Source of the DNA: Spirometra erinaceieuropaei
Taxonomy: Eukaryota; Platyhelminthes; Cestoda; Diphyllobothriidea; Diphyllobothriidae
Assembly (NCBI GenBank): GCA_902702965.1
Contig: CACRXP010000306.1
Coordinates: forward strand, 632,769-696,768
Length of the DNA stretch: 64,000 bases
Direction of reading: 5' to 3'
The translations under genes and the position numbers were made by a program. A model generated the notes under the pieces. That model did not search any database. It was not told the DNA's origin and saw nothing but the letters and a program-made list of their open reading frames with translations. Shown here piece by piece: positions 1-10,470 of the stretch (position 1 is the stretch's first letter; the number at the start of each line of letters is the position of its first letter).

Positions 1-1420
1 TTCGTCCCCACGGCATTTCGGGGCATTCTTTCACAATAAGCAATCCGAACCGTTTTTAGACTATCACGCTGTGCTAAAAGTTGTGACCTGTAAGGCTGTC
101 GTCCGATGAAATAAATCGATCCTCTTAGGACGGAGAATCAGGCTACAACGGCTTCTTCTGAATGTGGTTGTACGGCACTCCTCCTGCTTAGGTGGGATCC
201 GAGCCGCACCTTATTTCTGTAGAAACCCGGTCCCTCGTAAGCGGATCAGGCCTGTGTGGCACGAGCTATTAAGCTGTTAGTCACTGCTCCCGATGCCGCC
301 TCCGCTCTTCTTGACACAGGCTTATCGTCGGGCTCAGATGGGTGAGGAAGGAGGTAAGGCGGCAGATGCTGGGCGAGTCTATTAAAGCTACAAACAAACT
401 CACGCACGAGTCACCGGTGCTGTGCCCACTCTGCTACTGGGCACGCAGTGCATATCGCCGTTCGCAACGGTTGGACTGGCAGGAAATGGGATGTGTGGTG
501 CTGCAACTGCAAAACGCCGGTTCAAACCACTATTCGTTTTTTCGATTAAATAACTTTGTCCCCTGGCATAAACATAGGACTGAACCTACAACACCACCTC
601 GCTGTAAACTTAGGTCTCGGCTGTGCGCATAGATCGTTGCCCTGAGAACAAGAATACTAGCCTGGTCGGCTAAATGCGAATCGATTGCACTTTGACTGGA
701 TAGGCGGAGTCGTGAACCCCAACCAGCATCTGATAGTCCTGTCTCGCTTGCTGCCCACTCATGCAGAGGATTAATCTATCCGACCGCATAAGTGTATATG
801 ATAATCACCAATAAGATAACACACATCGTTCACACCACACGTACTTACCTCCACAACATGACCGATCGACTGTTAATATCGGCAAGATCCACAACTGTAC
901 AGGAGTTGACGCGGTGGTAACTTGTCTGTGACTGTTGATAGTGAAGCAGACGTGCGCTGAGTCGATCTCATTTTCTATTACTCAACTCACCGTAGTCCAG
1001 TGGAAAGACAGAGCAAAAGCAACCTATTAATACTCAAGCCGGCCCCTTCCCGGTGTGACAGCTCACGCCTGTCCCGCACAGGTCTGATAGAACACTTGCG
1101 AATCAACCATAACGAGACTGGTGAACTGCAGTTTTGAACCTAGGTCTACACTCATCACATCCACCTCGCTGCCGACGCTGTACCCGCACATCCCGACATC
1201 CCATGGATCTATTCGTACGCGCACACAGAAAGACGAGCACTAAACGTTTGTCCGTCCATCATGCAAAAACGATGTGATGGCTTTTGCGAAGATCAGTAAT
1301 GGTAGGCGACACTTTGTATACGTGTAAGCAAGCATGCGGCACACACTGAAAGGCAGTTTCGGGCCACGAAGCCACTGCGCCTAAACACATATTCAGCCAG
1401 TCACACTGGGACTTGCCGCT
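1..1420 (+). mobile_element. Zinc-finger LINE 3' debris (left arm outer end)
   Basis: Decayed sequence related to the C-terminal zinc-finger part and 3' region of the LINE at 25030-29162. Bases 1075-1128 read RTGLIEHLRINHNETGEL, matching the finger-plus-linker pattern [16 protein letters not shown] of the better copy. Bases near 650-712 give a weaker SLVG-stop-MRIDC match. Bases 1-330 correspond to 51490-51823, which resembles the 3' tail 25170-25580. An open frame at 342-632 (96 codons) survives in both arms with three substitutions, but I do not recognise it. No complete finger remains, so this is debris. Confidence 0.5.
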
Positions 1421-2849
1421 GGCACGGCAGAGGGGGGTTGAGGTCGACCCAGCTCAAATTTGAGGCTTTGGTTTCTTAGCTAATCAATCAAATACGCTTT
1501 TAAAATATGAAAACAACCCAATATGTGCAGATTAGACGGTTTATAATTGACGTGGTCGCTTGGTCCTATTCAGGGCTAAACTACTGACTGCTATAAATCC
1601 ACAGTGCAGTCCGCATAGTACGTCACGTATGTGAGGTAGGGAGTGCTTTAATGGATCGCGTAAACGTAGCTTTGATTTCGTCAGCTTCTGAACTCATGTC
1701 CACCCCAGTCGTCTAGACTTCGGGTCATCACTAGAGCATGGTGGTTTTGAGAACAGTGGGAAAGAAAGCCTCGAAAGTCTGCCAGTATCAACAAGCTCAC
1801 ACGCAAGTTGTCACTGCGCCCTCTCCATGAACGCAGCGGTCCTCGTCGCCTGCAGTTTATAGAATTGATATAAGTGCAGAGCGGTAACAGACATGATGCA
1901 ACTTCGCTAATTGTTGTCTTAAAGGCAGAATGCTGCCCTCCCCATGCATTGTGACGATTACAGACTGGAGGTAGATGGAAAGAAGAGGAGCAGTTTAGGA
2001 ATATTGACATAGCAAGAGGCTAGAGTGACTATTTCAGACTTATCTGCCTTCACTAGCCAACGATACTCAGTCTGAAAAAGGATGATATAACAACTTTTGG
2101 GAAAATTTAGATGAAGGAATTCAATACCGGCCTGGAGCGCAACACCAACCTCGGAAAGAGTCAGCAGACCTTAATTGTACCGAGTGGCCTTTTTCTGTAC
2201 AGTCCTTGGGGATCTGCCGGCATTGATAAGTAAACAATCCAAATGGACACTTATTTACTAAAAGTTGGGCTGCGCAGCACAGCTGACGCGCAGAACCCGA
2301 CCCAAGACAATTCACCGCAAATTAAGAAACAAAAATCTCCGCAGACAAACACTCCCACACGTTATTGGTGGGGTAGCATTTTAAGTAGTTCGGACAATGG
2401 TGGTGGTTTTGGGTACTGTTTTTAAGTCTAAATGGAGATTAAGTAATTTTAATTTCCAAGGATATGCATGACGGATATAATATGCACTCGATGCATGTTG
2501 TGAAATGATCAGAGCGCTGTCCTGCTTACCAGCGCGTGAGTCCAAAAGTTGCCTAGTCGATTTTTCACCGACAAAGATCGTTGATTCATGTCAAAACATA
2601 AATTATCTCAAGCTAAGAATTACAAAACAAACTGAAAGCAACCAGCGCTGCGGATGGAGTGGCGACAAACACAAGGGAGACTTGAATGGCTATCCCCGGT
2701 TTATCATCCATAGTCAGCTTATCAACATAATTACTGGTCACTATGCGACAGCCACAGACTACTCTGATTTGAGGCCCAAAGCTCGGCGGGGCGAGTATGT
2801 AATGTAGCCTGGTGGGCGAAAGCCCTTATACCATTGCTAGCATTCCTGA
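1421..2849. other. No gene recognised
   Basis: Short open frames (for example 1681-2010 minus and 2243-2425 plus) are matched in the right arm only because the whole arm is duplicated. None resembles a known family. Compared with the right arm this stretch has extra 12-bp and 24-bp segments near 1965 and 2030. Confidence 0.6.
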
Positions 2850-3120
2850 TCAGAACTGCCGGAACAGCGAGCCTACAGCTCGACTGTAAGGCGTTGGGCC
2901 ACTTAATGCCCAATGACCAAGGAACCCCCGTTCGAGTCCCAGGTCATCCGGGCCTGGGGTCGGGCATGACTGGCTAACGACGGCCAATAAGCCAGAAGTG
3001 GTTATCGCAATCTCCCTTTTTTTAGTCGTTGGTTCATCTGTACAATTACCGGCAGGTATGCAATTGCCTGCGATGGCTCGATGTGGAGTCCTGGGCGCAA
3101 AATGGCGAGTATGTCCCATA
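2850..3120 (+). repeat. tRNA-related SINE candidate
   Basis: Bases 2930-2944 (cgttcgagtcccagg) are a strong RNA polymerase III B-box match. About 40 bp upstream, ttgggc and gcccaa flank an 8-base loop containing cactta, resembling a tRNA anticodon arm. The T stem does not pair, so it is not a functional tRNA gene. A tRNA-like head followed by an unrelated tail ending near a T-run at 3019-3025 is the usual layout of a SINE. The right-arm copy is at 48736-49006. The boundaries are guesses. Confidence 0.35.
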
Positions 3121-4940
3121 AATTAATCAGAAAACGCCTCCTCATCGCTGTAAATGGCTATTTTCTTTCCGGCTAAATGACTTCCTCCGTTTTGTAAAGC
3201 AGAGAAGTATCTATGTCGGTGAGAGTTTAACTGTGCTAAACAACAAATTAGGTGGTGATAGTCGAACTGAAAGGCAGCTGTATCCCTTAAACCAATCGAT
3301 CGGAGTAAGTCGGACGTTTTTATTCGTTCTGAATGTTATATGCACTTCAGTCGCACGGGTCCTTTTAATCACCCAACGGATAGAGCGTAAAATCCTAACT
3401 CCCAACACCACCGAATGCACCGAATCCCTCGCCGGAACAAATATCTTACTCGCTGCCACCGCTGAATCTACTGCGGGTACCACAGTCCACTGCATCAATT
3501 CCTGCATTGGCACCGCTGCTACAGCTACGTTCATCTGTCATACGACCAATTTCTGGTGCTCAAAGGATGGTCCACGTCAACCGTTTTAGACTACCATTTG
3601 GTACGTTACTGTCCTATATGCGACCTAAATAAACATTTATGAATACGCATATGCGCCCAAAATATATCTCATTCGACTGAGTTTATGCTGAAATATTAGA
3701 ATCAGGAAAAAAGTAAATATAAGGAAGTGACGCCCTCTAAGAAGGGAATGGCGGAATCACCAAACAAAGATACGGCATCATATCAGACGAGTGGGTTTTC
3801 ACGCAGACTTCAGCAAAGAGTACTAAAATTTATTGCAAACCATGGCAGGCGAACGTGACAGCATTCGTCTTTAATCTAGGGAAACTAAACAAGAAGCATA
3901 ATATTAAATTTAGAAAACTCCAATTCGTACGACGGGTAAGCTGAACCCAGAAGAAATATAAAAAAATCAAATGAAGCAAGTGCTGCAAGATACTGTCGAT
4001 AATGTGATAATTAACCAAAGCTCAGCCTCCGAAAAATTGGTTACTTGACTAATAGAGCTACTGCCCGTACTAGGCTTGGTCCAGATGCTCCCAAATAGCA
4101 ATCTCTGACTAAACCATGCAAATTGCGCAGGAGGCATTTAAGTGTTTAATTTATTTTAATGTAGGCAGTGCACGATAAATTCGAAGTAAGTTGTTGATCC
4201 GTCTCATTCTTTCCCAATCCTGACCTCCGAAATTCTGTGCCACCCATAACAGAGCTCCATCTAGATTATGAAATGGTCGGTTATTGTTCCAATGTTGAGG
4301 CTAACGAATGACTCGGCGGCTCATAGGTTAGTGCTCTAAGCGAACATTTGGAACGCGTCTGTATGCGCGATACTGGTTACGGATTAACACGCCATTTAGG
4401 CGAACCATCTGGAGGAGCAGGCAAGTCTATATATTTGCAAATCCAAAGAGGAGGCATCCCTTGATGCACAGTCGCAGTCCATATCGGGAAACCCCATCTG
4501 CTTTGGTTAATCCTTACCACACTGCACACACAAGGTAAATGCTTATTATATGGCTAACATGCAGACTCAGAAAACAATGTCACCTCCGCGCACCACATTA
4601 CGCATAAACTCCACTAACCGACGGCGTAACTGCACACCGAAATTCGAAGTCGACTCACACCATCAACCAATAATCTATATCGTGACTGGTTCGGAACTAT
4701 GAGAAGTAAGAACGCACTGAAAGTGGATTATTATAATACTGTGTTTTGGAGAGCTTGGTCGCTTTGCCACTGTCAAAGCGTTAAACGGAATTATTTGAAC
4801 ATAAGTAGAAGTGGCGTGCAGTGCCGTGCTAGTCACGAGTTAAAAACTTGCCTTGCATGAGTGCTTTTTCCGTACAGTATCTAGGGGTTAGCTGATATTG
4901 TAGTATATAAGATGGTGTAGCGCAGGTTCAGAACGCTATT
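3121..4940. other. Unrecognised; 118-codon frame at 3233-3589
   Basis: The only notable frame is plus-strand 3233-3589 (118 codons), rich in Thr, Ser and Ala near its C-terminus, with a counterpart at 48267-48623 differing at about seven residues. It has no signal peptide or domain that I recognise, and the opposite strand is also open across much of it. The rest (3590-4940) is AT-rich and holds nothing I can name. Confidence 0.45.
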
Positions 4941-5012
4941 AAATGGATGATGATGACGAAATGAGTCGAAATTCCGCGAAGTGTTTTGGGCAATTCGTTC
5001 GGTCATTGCTCA

Positions 5013-5100
5013 CTCAAGTGAGAAAGATCAACATGAAGGTATCTTTAGACAACCGGCCGCTGCTAAAAGACGAGAAGTTCCCACAAATATCCTTTGGGAT
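5013..5100 (+). repeat. Dispersed ~85-bp repeat, copy 1
   Basis: When translated it contains INMKVSLDNRPLLKDEKFPQ. A similar segment lies inverted at 7640-7720 (NMKVSLDNRLLLKYEKCPQ), and right-arm partners are at 46756-46843 and 44428-44508. The repeat therefore occurs twice per arm in opposite orientation. It sits in a 62-codon frame (4943-5131) that I do not recognise. Similarity at the protein level suggests a shared coding origin, perhaps in a mobile element, but this is inference. Confidence 0.5.
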
Positions 5101-5195
5101 CTGTGTACGCCAACCAAAAGTGTGTCGGTGACGGGCCGATCGATTTTTCTCTTTTTTCATTGCCTCGGACTTCTGGAGGACGCTTGAGTGGCCTC

Positions 5196-5460
5196 TCAGC
5201 TGCGGGAATAATGAGATGAAATCACGATGGAGGATGTCCAGGCTGGCGGCAATAGTTGCCTCGAGTCGGTGGCTTTTCTGAACAATGTAGTTCGCAGTTG
5301 TCTTATTGCACACCGGCGCACAAATCCTTCGAATGAAGGTAGGTGGTTGCTTGTCTCGGCCTTCATCGCGACCAGGCTCAGTAATTTGCGAAGGTGTTCA
5401 ATGCCATTCTGTTGGAAAACGACGAAGGTATCGACGACCCGAGTCACGAAGTTTGGTTGA
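5196..5460 (-). pseudogene. Penelope-like RT relic (left arm)
   Basis: On the minus strand the frame contains RVVDTFVVFQQNGIEHLR, which resembles the Penelope-like RT active-site block (usual form RYVDDTFVV), with the first catalytic Asp apparently lost. Downstream comes TTLFRKATDS, which fits the Penelope-like block after the FLDV motif (VFRKATNT in relatives). The FLDV block itself is degraded. The fragment is 5' truncated and about 85 codons long. The right-arm partner at 46289-46660 has a longer open frame. This call rests on motif resemblance, and the family could be wrong. Confidence 0.45.
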
Positions 5461-5827
5461 TAATTATCTGATACGAAGTGTTCTATCCACTAAATAACTA
5501 GTTCAACACGCAGGCCTGATAGGGAGGAGCATGGGACTGCTTTAAATCTATTTTCGCACCTGCCCACAAAGAGTGACATGCGTTTCGACGCAGTGCCGTA
5601 GAACCACGAACAGACGTTTGGACTGCAGGGGTTTATTTATTTCCTCATAACGTCCAGCCATTCTTTAACTCACATAGTCTGCTGTTTGATGTTTTGTAAT
5701 AAAACCATGTGACGGCATCAAAGCATGCAACGGACTCATCTGGTTCTAACTTCAGGTGTTTTATGCTTTTACGAAATTTATTGGCAGAAATTAATGTTGT
5801 TGGTGAGCCTTTGGCCTAAATGTTAAG

Positions 5828-6126
5828 AAAGTCAAGCGTGAAGGAATATTTCCCCGGAATGAATTTGAAGCAAGCAAGGACAGCAGAATTTAATGGTACC
5901 ATTTTCATTTCTATGTTGCATTTTGAAGTTACCATTTTATCGATTAGTCTACGCGCAGTACACGTTGACCTTGCTGTTTTACATCGATTTTCTGTGTCGA
6001 AATTCAAACCTTTGTACCTTTCTCACTTGTTATTTCTGTTATGCAACGACCGGCAGCAGTTGAGAAGCCGTCGCGAAATTTTGTGTTACCATTAAATTCT
6101 GCTGTCCTTGCTTGCTTCAAAGTCAA
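5828..6126 (+). mobile_element. 291-bp MITE-like insertion, left arm only
   Basis: The right arm has an uninterrupted site (aaagtcaa once, as ttgacttt at 46021-46028). Here the 8-bp word occurs at 5828-5835 and again at 6119-6126, so the difference is a clean 291-bp insertion with an 8-bp target site duplication. Near its ends are inverted repeats: gaagcaagcaaggacagcag (about 5866-5885) and its complement ending at about 6118. The left side has about 30 extra bp (gaaggaatatttccccgg) outside the inverted repeat. It encodes no transposase and must be non-autonomous. The same family forms the fold-back element at 9579-10024. Confidence 0.85.
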
Positions 6127-7639
6127 ACGTCTATTTTGCCAAAGAGCATGTCGGAGTGCTAAGAGGAGAGACGAGTGGCCTGAGTGATAGATTTGCCCTG
6201 CATACCTCCGGCAGGCCGTAAAAATGACCTTAGCGGAATCACTGTGTCACGAAGACAGCCAGATGCTGAAAACGATTTTCGTATTGTCTCCGAGTTTTTC
6301 ATGACCTTCCAATTTGGTGGCCCATTCTGTTCCAAAGAGTTGAAACACGACACAACACTCCAGCAGGAAAGAACACAGGGCGAATTCGCCTTCGGAAACA
6401 ATTTCGGCTCAACGAACATCATAGTTATTTTATCAAGAAAAGCAAGGGCCAGGCGATCAGACGACGGTTAAATTTTCGACCACTTGGAGTCTGGAGGGTC
6501 ATTAAAGGGGTCTGTGGGTCACTTTTCCGATTGTTACAGTCCGTTGGAGAGCGTATAATACGCCAACCAAGGCAACAGTTCGTCGCAGTCTGATGCAACT
6601 TGGAGGCACTCCGCCATTTAGTGGAGCCTCAATAGTTGTCTGCAAAATAGTTTAAATTGAGGACTACCATAACTACATTGCTGAAGCTGACTGGAAATTT
6701 TAATTCCGCTTCCAAGATTACACATTGACAACTCAGAAACTAGACTTAAACTTGCAACCCGCAACGAACACTGGAAAAACGGGCCATACTTTAGAATTTA
6801 GAGAGCGAATATCATAAACCGGGACATATTAAAGACAAACGGCTAAAACCTGAGGTTTGCTGCTCAGATGTCTGCTCCATAAAAAAACCTCTGGACTTTC
6901 TTGCGGCTAACAGAATCCTGCGCCATTTTATAGGCAAAGTCGGAGACAAGAAGGCCCAGAGCTCTTAAGATAACAATGCCGACACAGCCCGATGATAAAT
7001 TCACCTGACGGGAGAGAAGAGCCGTCAGACCGAACATCCTGCATCGCGGTGGCACTTAATAGCTTCATGTAATTTGGTCCTGCCAATCTTCCTGGTCCCA
7101 TAATTTTTCAGTATAATCCGGAAACTGTTCTCACAAGTCGCACCCGGTACTTCTTATACTCAGAGATATCAGCTGGCGAACATAAATTTTTTGCGGGTTT
7201 GAAGACTCGAAGCTGGTCTCTGCTTCCTTTTTTGCATCAACTCTAGCTCCAATCTTCCGTCCATTGACACCTTCCCTGTGAGTGTGCTGTCTTATGCCAC
7301 ATGTAGCCCCTCCATACTGATTCCGCCGCCTCCTTGCACTACATTTAAGCGCACCCTCATCTTTGCTCCCACGTTCGCCTTCATTTGGAATAATCTTCGC
7401 CAGAAACTAGGTCGTCGCCTAAGTTACTGGTATTCAAGTCGAAATTACCCAAACACCTAACACCCGATAGCATACAGGCACTTTTAACGGTCTCATTCCC
7501 GAACGCTCAGCTTCATGACTTCGAGAATGATCCTCCTGGGATTTAGTGGTAGATCTAGTGGTAACCGTCGATTATATCATTAGGAGCCCTGTTTTGAATT
7601 TGTTTCTAAATCCCCTGCTATCACTCCTCCCCCATAGCG
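6127..7639. other. Unrecognised DNA shared by both arms
   Basis: Short frames persist in both arms, for example 6159-6422 minus (87 codons), 6864-7055 minus (63 codons) and 7278-7460 plus, with partners at 45725-45988, 45092-45283 and near 44687. I do not recognise any of them. Their persistence is expected from a recent duplication and is not evidence of function. Confidence 0.5.
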
Positions 7640-7720
7640 ACGGTTTGGGTGGATATTTGTGGGCACTTCTCGTATTTGAGTAGCAGCCGGTTGTCTAAAG
7701 ACACCTTCATGTTGGTCTTT
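7640..7720 (-). repeat. Dispersed ~85-bp repeat, copy 2
   Basis: Minus-strand partner of the repeat at 5013-5100. It ends at the N gap, so its outer limit is unknown. In the right arm the same segment (about 44428-44508) continues without a gap into 44301-44427. Confidence 0.5.
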
Positions 7721-8090
7721 NNNNNNNNNNNNNNNNNNNNNNNNNNNNNNNNNNNNNNNNNNNNNNNNNNNNNNNNNNNNNNNNNNNNNNNNNNNNNNNN
7801 NNNNNNNNNNNNNNNNNNNNNNNNNNNNNNNNNNNNNNNNNNNNNNNNNNNNNNNNNNNNNNNNNNNNNNNNNNNNNNNNNNNNNNNNNNNNNNNNNNNN
7901 NNNNNNNNNNNNNNNNNNNNNNNNNNNNNNNNNNNNNNNNNNNNNNNNNNNNNNNNNNNNNNNNNNNNNNNNNNNNNNNNNNNNNNNNNNNNNNNNNNNN
8001 NNNNNNNNNNNNNNNNNNNNNNNNNNNNNNNNNNNNNNNNNNNNNNNNNNNNNNNNNNNNNNNNNNNNNNNNNNNNNNNNNNNNNNNNNN
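7721..8090. other. Assembly gap, 370 N
   Basis: A run of unknown bases. To its left the sequence matches the right arm. To its right is a Penelope-like RT that the right arm lacks. Open frames drawn across the gap are artefacts. Confidence 1.
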
Positions 8091-8985
8091 CCTTCTCCGC
8101 GTAGAATAGGGTTAGTGGAGAATGATATGCGAACCCTTGCTGCTGGGAAGGTTCCCGAGACAGCTTGGTCAAGGCGTCTTCTTAGGAGTTCACCTGCAGC
8201 GTCTCCTTGGAAGGGGACTTTGAGGAACAACGTTTTCTTCTCGGCGGTTAGTGTGGTGGGTTTTGCAGGTCGTTCGGCAAGGTTCTTTGCAATGAACCTG
8301 TCAGGATACCCATTTTCGCGAAGCAAGTCCTGGATTTTTCTAAGTTCCTCCTCGATACTATCTTTCGAACAAATTTTTCTAGCCCTTTGTGCCAAACACC
8401 TGACTAGATTCCGTTTTTGTTGGAGAGGTACGAAACTAGCGAAGTTCGTGTATTGTCCAGACCAGGTTTTCTTTCGATAGACACTCCTTCGGATGCTACC
8501 GTCAGATCTCCTGTTTAGAAGGACATCTAAGAAAGGAAGCGAACCAGCCGACTCCATCTCCAACGTGAATTTGATCGACGGATGTGCCTGATTTGCAGCA
8601 TTTAGGAGGGCAGCGACGTCGGTTTCTGTGGTTGCAATCGCAAAGATGTCATCAACGTAGCGACCATAATGTTTAAGCTTCTTGATCTGATCGCTTAGTT
8701 GAAATCTCTCCAGCTTGCCCATGAAGACGTCGGCTAAGAGAGGTCCAAGAGGCGAGCCCATGGCAACGCCGTCTATTTGTCTATAGAGTTGGTTGTCAAA
8801 AAGGAACTGTACATTTAATGTGCATCTAAGTAATAGTTCCTTGAGTGTTTTTGTCGGCAGTCCTATTTCTTGATGACTGGCAGATAGAAAATCACAGATG
8901 TAGTCAACTGTCTCGGTGACTGGGACGTTTGTAAAAAGTGATGCGACGTCTAGTGAGAACATCATCATGTGATTTACAAGGTCCC
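8091..8985 (-). pseudogene. Penelope-like element reverse transcriptase, truncated
   Basis: About 290 uninterrupted codons read leftwards from 8968. In order: FSLDVASLFTNVP (RT block A, first catalytic Asp), GVAMGSPLGPLLADVFMG (about 8717-8770), GRYVDDIFAIA with the catalytic DD (about 8633-8662), LPFLDVLLNRR (about 8508-8542), then thumb sequence ending RFIAKNLAERP. This order, with FLDV after YVDD, is typical of Penelope-like RTs, which copy RNA into DNA. The N-terminal region is cut off near 8985. The GIY-YIG endonuclease expected downstream would fall in the N gap. The frame is clean and the RT catalytic residues are present, so this is a fairly recent insertion, present in the left arm only. 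Confidence 0.9.
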
Positions 8986-9309
8986 CTCGAGCTACCCTAA
9001 GCTACTGGGCCAGCGCCTGCTAGCAACAGCAGAAGCGGCCGCCATAAGGTTACGAAAACCGACCCTATGCGCCCAAAAGAACCTGGTTCAGGCTCCGCGC
9101 TTACCGTGGTCAAAGGTTGACTAACCCCATACAACTTTCGGCGCCCTTCCGCTCTTGCCGAGCCTGTAATTTAAAACCTAACTTTTATCGATTTTGTTTC
9201 ACTCACTGTACCCCGCTCTATGTAATTGTATTGGCCTGATGAGAATTTACCGAAAGGAACGTTCACTCGCCACTCTCTCTTCTGAATATAGTGATGGGGA
9301 TTTTCACAG
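8986..9309. other. Left-arm-specific DNA next to the Penelope-like RT
   Basis: Homology with the right arm resumes at base 9310. The right arm instead has about 127 bp (44301-44427) with no resemblance. I see no coding motif. It may be flank of the Penelope-like element or of another insertion. Confidence 0.5.
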
Positions 9310-9566
9310 ATTTAATATATGTTTCCTATACTTCGTCTGAGGTTACAATAAAAATTTTGGGCAGTGCGTTGTTTTTTTGGGGCAAATTCCCCTCGAACTG
9401 CTGACTTATCCTGACTGCCATACTTCTTGTTTTGTTTTTCCGCGTTTTATAACTGTTGGAATTTTCGACTTAACCAGTGACATCGTATTTTCACCAAAGG
9501 TCATGCTTCCTGCCAATTTCTTTCCTTAGACTGCTATTAAGCCATCCCCGCCGCCTGTTCTCCGTT
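9310..9566 (-). pseudogene. CR1-like LINE linker region (left arm)
   Basis: On the minus strand it reads GWLNSSLRKEIGRKHDLW, nearly identical to GWLNSSLRKKINRKHELW at the start of the plus-strand LINE at 19367. In CR1/Jockey-type LINEs this region joins the endonuclease and RT. Here it lies downstream, in minus-strand order, of the endonuclease relic at 10037-10470, with a fold-back element inserted between them. Several stops interrupt it. The RT that should follow is missing, replaced by the N gap and the Penelope-like block. Confidence 0.65.
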
Positions 9567-10036
9567 AAACTCATAAATCTGAAGGAATATTTCCCCGGAA
9601 TTAATTTAAAGCAAGCACGGACAGCAGAATTTAATGGTACCACAAAATTTCGCTGGAGAAATTCGATGTAAAACAGCAAGGTCAACGTGTACTGCGCGTA
9701 GACTAATCGATAAAATGGTAACTTCAAAATGCAACATAGGAATGAAAATGGGGAACTAGGCATGGGGAGGGATTTCGAAATTCCTCGGCATGCCTAGTTT
9801 CCCATTTTCATTCCTATGTTCCATTTTGAAGTTACCATTTTATCGATTAGTCTACGCGCAGTACACGTTGACCTTGCTGTTTTACATCGATTTTTTTCTG
9901 TCGAAATTCAAACATTTGTACCTTTCTCACTTGTTATTTCTGTTATGCAACGACCGGCAGCAGTTGAGAAGCCTTCGCGAAATTTGGTGGTACAATTAAA
10001 TTCTGCTGTCCTTGCTTGCTTTGAAAACTCATAATT
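9567..10036. mobile_element. Fold-back element (inverted dimer of the 291-bp family)
   Basis: The 12-bp direct repeats aaactcataaat (9567-9578) and aaactcataatt (10025-10036) flank the insertion. Inside, about 9665-9770 is the reverse complement of about 9790-9895 around a short centre near 9780 (ggcatggggag / cctcggcatgcc). Both ends carry the aagcaagca(a/c)ggacagcag repeat seen in the 291-bp element. It codes for nothing. It is inserted in the CR1-like LINE between endonuclease and linker and is present in both arms (43576-44045), so it predates the duplication. Confidence 0.85.
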
Positions 10037-10470
10037 GGTCAGTGTCTGTTGAATGGGTAATGAGGGAGGTGACTGAGCGACCACAATTTTTGTTAGTACT
10101 ACCCGTTAACATTGAGATCCAGTCGAGATCTGCTAAATCTGCCGTCATTTGCTTCAGTGGGTGGGTGTCCGTAATTGGGTTTCTCCTCGGTGATCGGTAG
10201 ATAGAGAGGATATCGAGAGACGTGGAAACAGTAACACTGGTAGTGCTTGCATGCTGAACGCACACTCGGTGGTCTTTTCCGACACTATCAGTGCCTTTTT
10301 CATACACACAATTATACCGCCACCGCCACATCGGTCTTCCCGGTCCGTCCGACATTTTTGGTATTCTGATAAGGCTGTTTGGCTATCAAAATATTCAGAC
10401 AACCAGGTTAAAGTAACTGCTTTCATATCCAGGGACAGTTCGTTAGGACAATTTCTTAACCCGTCAGTTT
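10037..10470 (-). pseudogene. CR1-like LINE endonuclease relic (left arm)
   Basis: Minus-strand frames hold an AP-endonuclease-like block: LTWLSEYFDSQTALSEYQ, then CRTDREDRCGGGGI, then a frameshift into CIYRSPRR-like sequence and TADLADLDWISML. In CR1/Jockey LINEs the order is ETWL, Y-x-x-x-R-DR-x-x-R-GGGV, C-x-YRPP, then GDFN. The enzyme nicks target DNA for reverse transcription. At least two frameshifts make it inactive, and the GDFN block is not clear. The right-arm partner is 43142-43575. Confidence 0.65.

Noticed and set aside
342..632. Conserved 96-codon frame as a host gene
   Set aside because: Its near identity between the arms is explained by the duplication. It lies in LINE-derived debris and shows no domain.
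2860..2960. A functional tRNA gene
   Set aside because: The T stem does not pair, the anticodon loop has eight bases and no acceptor stem closes. Only a tRNA-derived repeat is plausible.
7580..8968. A single 462-codon frame joining Penelope-like RT to the dispersed repeat
   Set aside because: It crosses 370 unknown bases. The parts on either side are unrelated, and only the RT part (8091-8968) is supported.
9234..9275. Hammerhead ribozyme-like word ctgatgag...cgaaa, attractive because Penelope-like elements can carry hammerheads
   Set aside because: Stem II would have about one base pair and stem III is not convincing. It also lies on the strand opposite to the Penelope-like RT.
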